Below the pieces are notes generated by a model, which ran no database searches, was not told the origin of the DNA, and was given only the letters and a program-made list of their open reading frames with translations. Of a stretch of DNA of 41,361 nucleotides, positions 20,483-29,521 are shown in pieces (the first letter of the stretch is position 1; each line of letters opens with the position of its first letter). Where the stretch lies: assembly GCA_910592005.1 (NCBI GenBank), contig CAJVPP010000193.1, forward strand, positions 1 through 41,361, read 5' to 3'. Both the position numbers and the translations under genes were made by a program. Source of the DNA: Funneliformis mosseae (Eukaryota; Glomeromycota; Glomeromycetes; Glomerales; Glomeraceae).

Positions 20483-21407
20483 GTGCGCCCATTCTCACTA
20501 ATTTCGGGCTATTATTTCACCTGCAGATCAAAGAGATATCATCTTCAGAAAAAACAAACTGACACTAGACAGAATGATGAGGAGCTCATGTCTTTGCTAG
20601 GATTAGTAGAAGGTGGCTCTCGTGCTGGACAAGGGAGTCAGTCGAAGCAAGTCACTATGCAGGATCAGGTGACAAGCCCAATCGTGATTGAGGATGATGC
20701 TTCTGAAAATAATGATGATGAAAGGACACCAGATGCATCAAACCGCTCTGCCAATTTACAAGATAATCCAGAGGACATACCTAATGAAAATAGTGGAAAT
20801 GATTCCCAGGATTCAGCTACGAATGATGGGAATAATAATAATACTGCTCAAAATCAGCCATTGAGACGTTCGCCAAGGCAATCAAGACAATAGGCTACCT
20901 CTGGAAACAACAACCGTGAGCACAATATCTTGCAGGGCTTATTGCAAGAATTATCTACGCCTGTTAGGGGAGAATCTATCGAAAATAATGAAGTGGCTGA
21001 GGATGATTCGGAAGCTTCAATGCCAAAGACTTTAGCCCGCCTGTTTCAAAAAGCTTGTAGAGCAGAGACATGTGCTACGAAAGCAATCCAAGAAGAAATT
21101 TCGTGTTGGTATTACTATGGGAAGGTGTATGAAGAGAGGGTTGAGGAGATTAAGAATGCTCGAAGAGGAGTTAGTGATCAATTGGCAAGAAATCAAGTGT
21201 ACGATGATACAATGGAGCATCTCCCTGGCGGATTTACTAAGGATACTTTGCGTAAAAAAACTCAACGGGCCGTAAAAATTTTTTAAGCTGTTTCGGAAAA
21301 TTGGAGTAGATAAGATTAAATGGGTTATTTCTTATAGTGCAAATGCCATTTCGAAGCTCACTGCTTCACAGATCTGATCTATCGAACAACATTTTGATCA
21401 CGTGTGA
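20483..21407 (+). pseudogene. Paralogue of the coiled-coil/acidic gene
   Basis: Frame from 20483 (coding probably from about 20527) with a disordered Asp/Asn/Gln-rich part (SENNDDERTPDASNRS ...), one in-frame TAG at 20891 where Gln fits, then a helical domain (LQGLLQELSTPVRGE ... SCWYYYGKVYEERVEEIK ... DTLRKKTQRAVK). A frameshift near 21280 shifts the last part (KLFRKIGVDKIKWVISYS ... SKLTASQI), which also has a TGA where Trp fits. Domain order and motifs parallel 18317-20013 (LLQELF / W-R-L-F / I-S-R-L-T-N-P-Q-I), so the two form a tandem family. Function unknown. Confidence 0.6.
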
Positions 21408-21422
21408 GACCTGAGGTCCCAC
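21404..21422. repeat. Short hairpin near CACGTG sites
   Basis: GTGAGACC, TGA, GGTCCCAC: an 8-bp stem with one mismatch at the end of the preceding gene, flanked by CACGTG at 21399 and 21434. Possibly a transcript end structure or a repeat end. Confidence 0.4.
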
Positions 21423-21540
21423 CCGTGACTTTCACGTGACTTGAATACTGCGCAATGTATCCGAAAAATTTCTGTATTTACTATCTCACATTATTAATTA
21501 ATAAAGTATTTTTTTGCCCATATCGGGCCTTTCTCCTTTT

Positions 21541-21765
21541 TTATTCATGTGTATCTGTATGAGCACTTATCAAATAAAATAAAATGATACATGCAATCAT
21601 GAGGAATCCGCAAACTAATTCTTTTTTCCTACTATCCCTTAAACAGTTTGCCGGTAAATTTGGCGCCCAATCATCTTGTGATTTATAGATACTTGCCAGC
21701 GCCTGGAACACTCCTAGAACTATCGAGGAACTGGCAGGGAGCTCGCATGTGATATACCCCCTTGT
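21541..21765 (-). pseudogene. 3' exon remnant of a membrane protein
   Basis: Open for 74 codons up to TAA at 21541, starting after a TGA at 21766. It reads GYITCELPASSSIVLGVFQA then LASIYKSQDDWAPNLPANCL and a membrane segment (VCGFLMIACIILFYLISAH), ending TDTHE. I recall similar TCELPASSxIVLxVFQ motifs from multi-pass membrane proteins of Rhizophagus, so this is probably the last exon of one. There is no start codon and no upstream exon within reach. Base composition is richer than in the surroundings, like the rest of this island. Confidence 0.5.
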
Positions 21766-21981
21766 TCATAGAACTTCAGGGTGATGAAATTCAAACTTTT
21801 CTCCAGAAGATCTTTGATCGAAAAAGGCCGAATCAAAAAAATCCGAATAAAAATGAATTTGATATTTATTAGAGTATAATATTGATAAATCAGCTAAAAT
21901 CGATAAAAACACTATAAGTTAATAAACTGTTATAATTTGCTTCAATTCACTATAATTCACTAAATTACTAATTTATTAATT

Positions 21982-22485
21982 ATGCCTGGTGCAATGGTTA
22001 AGATCATATTAGATAAAATTTATAATAAAACTATACCCAAACCTATCAATCTCCGTTTTGGATATAATATGGAACATATTTTTAACTATCGACTTCAAAC
22101 TGATAACTATCGGTATGAAAAAGTGGTTGAAATAGGAAAACAATATGATCATTTATCCATTATTAGACCTCATAAAACACCTCAGCAATGGGCTGTTCGT
22201 ATAAGAGCTCCTTTACAAGAACTACTTTCTAAGCGAAAATATAGTTTAAACCATGTATACTGCCTTTTCAGTTCATTTAGGCAAGTAGAATCCAAAACAT
22301 ATTATATTAATGGTGAGTTATATGAAGATCACTTCCAATATTGTAGACCTAGTATCTATAAAAGTCAAATGGCCAAATGCTAGAAATTGGTAAAGATTAC
22401 CGAAGTAGAACCTAGAAAGGAATATTATAGTCAAATTAGCAACTATAGTAAAAAATACTATGGCAAGTGCTCCTGTTACCTCTGA
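21982..22485 (+). CDS. Conserved small basic protein, unknown
   Basis: Intact frame of 133 codons from ATG 21982 to TAG 22381 (MPGAMVKIILDKIYNKTIPK ...), rich in Lys, Arg and Tyr. The same frame stays sensible past the TAG (KLVKITEVEPRKEYYSQISN) to TGA at 22483, so the TAG is probably a mutated Trp or Gln codon. One Trp-containing stretch reads HKTPQQWAVRIRAPLQELLS. No domain recognised. It begins a run of three co-directional small genes (21982, 22460, 22823). Basic, aromatic proteins in such a position could be minor virion or DNA-binding proteins, but this is a guess. Confidence 0.5.
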
Positions 22486-22780
22486 TAACCAAGAAATGAT
22501 TTCACTAACCTCTAGTAAAATATTTATCTCATCTCTTTATGCAAAACAGCCAAAAGGTACTGTGTTGAGATTGGGAGATGAAACAGAAATCACGGTAGTT
22601 TAGCTAACTGATTCTGACTATTACTTTTGACTGAATAATAACATTATTTATCTCAACTATATTCATAAATTATTTTTTGCAACTATATAATCTACATGTA
22701 ATGAAATTACAGGTAAAGGTGTAATTGTATTATATGCAGATGCTATGTATGATCTGTCTATTCTGGGTTAGATCTTCTAA
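22460..22780 (+). pseudogene. Small unknown gene, broken
   Basis: Starts MASAPVTSDNQEMISLTSSK, overlapping the end of the previous frame by 26 bp. It continues in one phase with TAG, TGA, TAA and TAG codons to TAA at 22778. It contains KGTVLRLGDETEITVV and GKGVIVLYADAMYDLSILG. Beta-rich appearance; no family recognised. Confidence 0.35.
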
Positions 22781-22822
22781 TCTATTTTAATAAAGTATTG
22801 TTCAAGAAGTTCAGGAAGATCA

Positions 22823-23221
22823 ATGAAGCGATCTTGGGAATTCTTGATTGCTAGACAATATAACTATCAGTTTAAGAATTTCTATACGACAGTTATCCAG
22901 CAAGCTTATAGGAATTACAAGAAAGACCTGAATCTTTGGCAAAACGAGTTTGAGAGACGGTGAGAAATGATAGTACTTCTGATGATATGAAGTTTTAAGT
23001 ATAAAAATGAATCAGAACAATCAAGATATATTTGTTATAAGGATAGGGAACGTTGTTATCCAGTAAGAAATGATTGGATATATGAGAAGATAGCCCAATT
23101 ATGGATACGATTAGATACAATATCACATATACTTGTTAAGAAATTATTATATCAGCAAGGCTATATGGTTGTTAGAGGTATATATTGACTTGACATATTA
23201 AAATGATCAACAGAATCCTAA
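22823..23221 (+). pseudogene. Small conserved gene with Trp-type stops
   Basis: One phase of 133 codons starting MKRSWEFLIARQYNYQFKNF, with four in-frame TGA codons and no frameshift. The second half reads DRERCYPVRNDWIYEKIAQL then WIRLDTISHILVKKLLYQQG and YMVVRGIY-x-LDILK-x-STES, where x marks TGA at places where Trp fits. Mostly helical and basic. Function unknown. Confidence 0.45.
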
Positions 23222-24153
23222 ATATTATAGTAGTATTCATAAAAAAAATATAATTATGTATTCTTCATCAGAATTTCAGAATACAAGACATATAAGAGTA
23301 AATTATCAGGAATAGAAAAACCTATATGTGATTTACCATTAAAATACATATATTATATTTACAGAGAAAAAGATATTACTGTGAATTTCACAGACTTAGA
23401 TAATAATTATGAGTTTGTGCGTTGAATTTTTCAGATCAGACCTTGACCAAGATTCTGAATATTGTCTTAATAAAATAATATACTGTTCAACTATGCGAAG
23501 CGTTTCCAGTGTGCGATATAAATAAAATGTGTTTCTGATTCTCGTTAAAGTATATATAATGTAATAGGTGATACATCGCAAATCATTTGTAACTCTGTGT
23601 GAACTGCTTGTGCGACAAATTGATTTTTACACATAAGAAATCAATCTCTAAAATATTTTGAATTTTTTCCCTATCTATCAGAATAGCATTTATTTATAAA
23701 TTTATTTCTTTCAGAGTGTTACGTTGTTACAGGCTATTCCTACTAGATTTCAACTGGAATATATTTATATAATGTTAGTAGGCCTTTATTACTGAGCGGT
23801 CAAGCAATTGAAATAAAGAAAAAAAAGTTTGTATATACATACCCCCAGCACCTTAAGGCCAATGTATGTAAGTGTGTATAACATAAATTAGCATGTTTTG
23901 ATTCTCATTAAAATATATACTGTTGAGATTTTTAATGCATATTCTGCATGTCCTTATTCTCGAACACAAACTTTCAGCGTAAGAGTCCGTTACATATTCT
24001 CCTATCTCTTCTCCCAATATAAATACAAGTCTAAAGAGAATATAAATAGAGTCATTTAAAGGGTAGTATAGTGAAATTATTACGCCTTTACATTATTTTT
24101 TTTTACTTTGCTTAGCAAGCTTCTAACATTATATTTAGACTACTTTTATCATT
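23222..24153. other. Non-coding, with a weak 40-bp repeat
   Basis: No gene recognised. A stretch of the type GATTCTCGTTAAAGTATATA (about 23538) recurs in altered form near 23900 (GATTCTCATTAAAATATATA), each preceded by a TGTG..ATAA region. Possibly a degraded transposon end. Confidence 0.4.
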
Positions 24154-24426
24154 ATGTTTTCAGAATATTTATACGTAAAAACTGTAGAATATTTGATCAG
24201 CGTAAAGACTGAACATTTAATAGCAGGCTCTGTTATTTACTAAGAGTTAGAAGAAAATTCTTGAATTAGTAAAGATGAACTAAGAGGCGTTGTAGAAAAA
24301 GCGGTTAATTTGATAAAAAACTCGTATGGTATAGATTTTGAACGTTCTGAAAAACTTATTCAAATTATATCACAGTTACGCTATTTTATAGGTGAAATAT
24401 TATGATCATATTATATTGAATGATAA
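24154..24426 (+). pseudogene. Small helical gene, broken
   Basis: One phase of 90 codons: MFSEYLYVKTVEYLISVKTE, then a conserved-looking helical part (ISKDELRGVVEKAVNLIKNS and YGIDFERSEKLIQIISQLRY), ending at TGA TAA. In-frame stops are TAA, TGA and TGA. No family recognised. Confidence 0.4.
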
Positions 24427-25197
24427 ATACGCAGATAGTGGCACTTCTGAGGAGATAAATATATCAGTATAAAAACCCTATTAGCCTACTAATAGGATTT
24501 TCCTTAACGGTGTGGAGAGTTATTTATGTTGAAGTCCATGCTTATTTTAATGTGATTAATATTATATTACACAAAGTTTCATTTTATAGCCAGGCTGTAC
24601 TGGGTGATTTCTTTGTGTTATTTTTTAACGACTGTGCGGTTATTTATATTTTCATTTGATATATCAGTAGTTATCTAACTTATTTGTATATCTGCATTAG
24701 TTTGATATTGCTTTTGATTATATTAGTAATTTGTAGGATGTTGGAGTTATAAAAATGGTATGTTTTAAAAAATGGTAGATGATATGAATATATTAATAAC
24801 AATCTTTTGACTTGTAGAATAAAGAGAAGTCTTTTACTTTAGAATAGATTAAATACAATATAAATAAGTTGAAAGAAAAACTTGCTATAGGTGGCACTAT
24901 CTTTTTTTTTATCATGCTGATAAGTCAGACTAATATGAGGTATTTGTATTATTTAGACCAGAACATCAAAACTTTACTAGGAGTTAGTAGTTATTTTAAA
25001 TAGATTAACAATCTCTGAACTAACCTGAAAGATCACTTTAGCTAGTCAGGTCATCATTAGTGATTCATTACTAGTAGCTCAATTATCAAAAAAATAAAAT
25101 TTATGGTATATATCTTCGCTAATACTCTCTTTTTCTCGACAGTGAAAAATAATATATATTTTTTCTACCATTTAAAAATTAATTATATTCATTTCAG
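24427..25197. other. Non-coding region with a perfect hairpin
   Basis: CCTATTAG and CTAATAGG at 24477-24496 form a perfect 8-bp stem with a CCTA loop shortly after the preceding gene, possibly a transcript end structure. The rest is AT-rich without a recognised gene. The end (TTCATTTCAG at about 25187-25197) looks like a splice acceptor for the next gene. Confidence 0.4.
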
Positions 25198-26106
25198 AAA
25201 CTGGTTGAAGAAATGGTATCCCTAATAATACCTCGAGGTATAACAGAAGAATGTGTAAAATTCGTAACAAATTTTATGCCACGAAGTATACTAAGATTGT
25301 AAGAAAGATTAACGCATGATAAAAACTAGAAGAAAGGCAACAATAAGCTTAACAAAGTTACGTTAAAAATTCTTGATACATTGAAAAGTGTTTGATACAA
25401 TTCAGCTTTTAGTCCTAAATTTGTTGAAACGATAAATGAGGGTACCTATGTTAATAATGTAGTTGTTTTCGCAATCTATGCTATATTATTTGATAACCCT
25501 TTTAGAGAACATGCATTCATTACTATGTAAGTTTTTTGTAATATCTGACTATAGCTAGTTAAAAATCTTAAATTATGATAAATATAATTCCTTTTTTAGT
25601 TTTAAATGCTAAAGTATAGCAAGTTCAGATAGAAGAGATGACGGACGTATAGGAAGATGGTCAGATATAATACTTGTGTCAAAAGAGAGTGTTAAACTAT
25701 ATGAACTTATATACATAGAATGCTCACAAATTTTTTGTAATAAGCAGAAGGAAGACGATGATAATGTGAAATTATAATGCAAAACTAATGATGAAATGTA
25801 CTGGATCTAAAAAAGTCGCAAACCCGAGAAGGGTCAATTTGGAATTATAAGAATGCAGATAGCAGGACAAAAGCTATGTTTGAATATTTTGATTAGAGAC
25901 AAGGTTGAAGTACATCATTATTATAAATTACGTGAATCTATAATTCCAATTCATTATTCACATGAACCTTCTATTCTAACTAATTTCATTAAGACATTGT
26001 TAGTTTTGCAAAATATTTTAATTGTTAACATGTCTTTACTGCACAATACTCCTTTATATAAATCAAATAGAAACTTAGAAAATAGTTTAACAGTAACATC
26101 TGATTA
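25198..26106 (+). pseudogene. Spliced conserved gene, PD-(D/E)XK-like signature
   Basis: Exon A (25198-25526) reads LVEEMVSLIIPRGITEECVK ... FVETINEGTYVNNVVVFAIY; the intron 25527-25599 (GTAAGT ... TTTTTTAG, 73 bp) keeps phase. Exon B reads SSDRRDDGRIGRWSDIILV ... KLYELIYIECSQIFC ... GQFGIIRMQIAGQKLCLNIL ... TLLVLQNILIVNMSLLHN. The S-D-I-I-L-V ... Y-I-E-C-S pattern resembles the PD and E-x-K/S motifs of PD-(D/E)XK-like domains, with Pro changed to Ser. Stops (TAA, TAG, TGA) fit Gln or Trp. I recall this as a repeated Rhizophagus family. The preceding exon is not found. An effector-like or mobile-element-linked nuclease is possible. Confidence 0.55.
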
Positions 26107-26230
26107 AGTTAAAATAGATAGAGTATATATATTATTAATAAAAATTTATTACAACAATATTATGATCCTATTGTTCAGTATTATTTTTTTTTTGGAAAAT
26201 TACATAATATTTATTTTTGAATATCGCAAA

Positions 26231-26742
26231 ATGAATTAGTAAAAAATTTATTATTTATATTACGAAAAACGTGATCCTGTATTAATACTGACTGGCAAAA
26301 GTGATCAGCATTAGAGGTGCATACATGATTTGATCGGTATTAAATCTCTCGTGATATTGACGCATAAATTTATTTTTAATACTATGTCTTATACCAGGGG
26401 TGAATTTCTTCTATGTAAACTTTTTTTGCGTAAAACTATATCTAATAAAATATTCTATTCTGACTATAAACATATTATAGATAGATTCCTGAAAGTTTTG
26501 TCAAGAGAGCGTGTCAGAGACTCTTGCATCATTCTAAAAATCCTGTTCTATTAGAATCTATTTCTGGGAAGTCTAAATGAATTAAATCTTATTTAAGATA
26601 CACATTAAAGGTTTATAAGAATTTATTAAATAGAAAATGCAAAAATATGGCTCAGGAAAAATTATTATGTCCTCAGAGCTGGCCAGAATGTGACGTATCC
26701 CTAATATTGCCTGCTTTACATGTTATAGATGATGGAGTCTAA
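26231..26742 (+). pseudogene. Unknown gene, one frameshift
   Basis: Starts at ATG 26231 (in-frame TAG, TAA and later TAG), with the stretch 26330-26554 open (MIGIKSLVILTHKFIFNTMS ... RERVRDSCI). A frameshift near 26545 leads to KNPVLLESISGKSK, a TGA where Trp fits, then IKSYLRYTLKVYKNLLNRKC and a Trp/Cys-containing end (CPQSWPECDVSLILPALHVI) to TAA 26740. No family recognised. Confidence 0.4.
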
Positions 26743-26807
26743 ACTGATAATAATACATATCAGAGACACTAAAGCATGATCATGAAGAAGAGAATAATCA
26801 CCAGATT

Positions 26808-27008
26808 ATGAATGAGCTTAAAGTAATATTCCAGCACCTGCTCGATTATAATAGACGAACTTTTGAAAAATTTATGCATGATATAGAAAAGGAATATAAA
26901 GATCAGGTTACTATAAATAAGAAAATATACTATGAGATCAAAGATCTGAAGATGCAAGTGCAAGAAGCAGAAAAAGAGCTAGCATCTATGAAGTTGGATT
27001 CTCATTAA
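26808..27008 (+). CDS. Small coiled-coil protein (66 aa)
   Basis: Intact 66-codon frame MNELKVIFQHLLDYNRRTFE ... MQVQEAEKELASMKLDSH with a heptad pattern in the last 40 residues. The frame is open upstream to about 26763 without another ATG. Its end overlaps the end of the minus-strand ATPase gene by 23 bp, tail to tail, a compact arrangement typical of virus-like elements. Confidence 0.5.
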   Translation: MNELKVIFQHLLDYNRRTFEKFMHDIEKEYKDQVTINKKIYYEIKDLKMQVQEAEKELASMKLDSH

Positions 27009-27775
27009 GAAGTGGCATATCCCATTTAAGACGTATTCTGTATAAATATTCACAAGGTACAGTTAGATCAAAAACAATGAATTTTTGTTTACATAAATGC
27101 TTGTCGATAATTTTAATCATATTACACTAGTCATTAGCATATTGACGCACAATATGGCTTAGCTCATCTATAGTGCACGATTCATTAAATAAGTAGATAT
27201 GTATGAGATTTTTTCATATTATCTTTGGGTAGTCAAAATAACTCTGAGATACATATATCGAACTGACGTTGTAGTAACACCCTTAGACGAAATAAGGAAT
27301 AATTTTCTCTTGCACTTTCTTTGAATTAGTACATAGATCTTCAAATATAACTACTGTATTACTATTCAAAGAAAATGAATCTACCTTAGAAATTTTATCT
27401 GACTTCAAAGCTCAAAATGTAATATTTTCATGATGTGGCTTTGGATTATTAGCAATTATTTAGTAGGCCGATTTGAGATACAAATATTTTGGCTTCTTGA
27501 GTTGATGGCCAATTAATAGCAAATCATCATTTTTGATATAACGTGTTCCTTCTTTTTTTCCATTAAACATTTGATAAAGCTTATTTCTGAGTATGAGATT
27601 AAAAACTTCATTAGTTTTCCCTAAATTGATATGGCCATTGATTAGAAGTGTAAAAGTCCATTGGGAAACACTCAGATGACCATTATATTTTTTTGCATCT
27701 TTAATCTCGTTAATATGGTATACTAGCCTATCAACTAGCTCAAGTTTCTTTATTTCATAGTAAGCTAACTATTAA
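26986..27775 (-). pseudogene. A32 / FtsK-HerA-like packaging ATPase
   Basis: About 260 codons. Walker A-like GHINLGKT lies at 27613-27636 in the frame [20 protein letters not shown]. Walker B-like TVVIFEDLC lies at 27331-27359, followed by [12 protein letters not shown] and SSIYVSQSYF, and KQKFIVFDLTVPCEY nearer the end. This order fits the A32-like genome-packaging ATPases of Polintons and large DNA viruses, which push DNA into capsids using ATP. In-frame TAA, TGA and TAG codons fit Gln, Trp or Arg. No ATG is certain; the frame begins about 50 bp after the integrase-endonuclease gene on the same strand, so the two are probably co-transcribed. Confidence 0.75.
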
Positions 27776-27822
27776 TAATGATATACTAAAAAATATCAGA
27801 CTGATTTATCAGTCCTTCCTTT

Positions 27823-29478
27823 TTATTCCTTCGCTTTATCTAAGAATCCTTTCTCAATTAGTGTATGTCTAATAAATGGATATAAATCCGCAGTATGAAG
27901 TACTTCAATAAGGCATATATCTTAGTCCTTGCATATATCCCGCTTTTTCTAATCGTGTATATTTTGTGATTTTAGATTTTCATTCTCCTGGTGGTAGAAG
28001 CTATTGTAATGATAATGTTGAGAATCCTGAAATTCAAATGCAAGACACAATTCCTCATTATATCCATCTAAGTGTAGCCCATCTAAGAACTTAGCTCTAC
28101 ATGGTGGAAATTTCTTATCTAGTAGATCCTCAAAAATATATCGAGACTTGCGTTTACCGGTAATGTAGTGACATAGAGGATACCATTCGAATTTTTTCAT
28201 GATGTATTTTAATGGATACTCCCATTGATGCATATCATTTTTACAGGACCAAAGATAAACATTATGACTATTTACTCATCTAGTCCTTTCTAGGCATTGA
28301 TTACCTCACTTTTTAACACAATCAATAGCTTGATCTAGCTCATTATTGAAAGGGGAAGCATATGTAATATGTACAGATAATATGCTTTGAGGTAGACGAC
28401 CAATCCTTTCTGGATCAACTATTAACATGAGCTCTTCTTGTACAAATCTCCACTTTGATATATATTCATCACTATTAAGATAATATAAAATTGGTTCATT
28501 CTTTATGAGAACAACTTTTTGGACTTTATGAAGACTTGGTGACCATATAGGATCAGTTATGCGTCTCTAATTCTTTATATTACCTTCTCATTCCACATTA
28601 GCAAGAAGACAGTAAATGGTATTTCCTTTTTTTAACCTATTTTGTCTAACTAGATGCTTATATTTTGTGGATAGTCTAGATTTGACTCATTCTAAAGTAA
28701 TAGCTTTCTCTAGCTTAAGTTCCTACTTTTCTGATTCTGGTTCTCGAATAAGACTTGTGAAATAATTATTTAGGTAATCAATAACTACTAGTATATATCT
28801 AATCTATGCTCTTATTAATATAGAATCAGAAGTTATTAATTTAATAGTATATTAGATTTTGTATAGAATTTTTGAGAGTGTTTAGTTGAAATGCTTCACA
28901 AAAACAAGTCCTCTATGACTATATAGGCCAATCACTCAAATTGTAACATTATGCTCTTGCATTAATCGGAAGGTCTTATCTATAAACTCATGATCTCAAT
29001 TGCATTATAAAAGCTTTGGCCATGTCAATGGATTATTTTGCTTTCCATATATTTTCCTAAATGCTTTAGTAACCCCAGAACTTTTCTTCAATCTAAGCAA
29101 AACTGAAGCCTTATATCTGGAAATACAGTCTATTATATTAAGTATTGCTTTATATTTTTTACTCCTATGATGATCATGTATAAGAAACAGTATATCACAT
29201 TGATGTATATAGTTAGAACATGTTATTCGCCTATAGCTGACTCTAGGGATATATTTTGAAGAGGTTTTATTAATCTGGTATGACTCTTAATTTTCTAAAA
29301 AATCTTTGCATTCACTTAGGCAGAATCGATGCTCCTCTTTTTTATATGTATCTCTCAAAGATTTAGGGTTAGAATAATAGCCAGTCGGGTAATAATATAT
29401 TTTACGTAATATGATATTTTTTTCAATTCTCTGAGCCTCATCAGGATCTATCATAATTTGTAGTTGGCTCATTCTCAA
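27823..29478 (-). pseudogene. Retroviral-type (rve) integrase fused to Cys-rich and Vsr-like endonuclease domains
   Basis: Starts MRMSQLQIMIDPDEAQRIEK and stays in one phase to about 27950. Integrase core: HQCDILFL (first Asp, 29194-29196), a second position that is Asn (AAT, 28999-29001) within C-N-x-D-H-E-F, and Lys (AAG, 28894-28896) where the catalytic Glu belongs, in V-K-H-F-N. Spacings of 65 and 35 codons fit a DDE integrase. A C-terminal part ([10 protein letters not shown] ... [15 protein letters not shown]) follows. Then come a Cys/His segment ([13 protein letters not shown] ... WYPLC) and an endonuclease-like domain ([20 protein letters not shown] ... SQHYHY) of the Vsr/PD-(D/E)XK type. 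A frameshift lies near 27955. About a dozen stops are all compatible with transitions. The catalytic triad is destroyed. Confidence 0.8.
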
Positions 29479-29521
29479 GGTAGAATTATTATGATAGTAC
29501 TATAAATTAGGATAAAATACC
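29479..29521. promoter_or_regulatory. 43-bp divergent promoter region
   Basis: Only 43 bp separate the start of the minus-strand integrase gene and the plus-strand Gag gene, so both promoters must overlap here. It contains ATTATTATGATAGTACTATA-like AT-rich sequence; no specific box can be proved. Confidence 0.5.

Noticed and set aside
23480..23620. Possible tRNA
   Set aside because: Some GC-containing short stems are present but no A-box/B-box pair or cloverleaf could be drawn.
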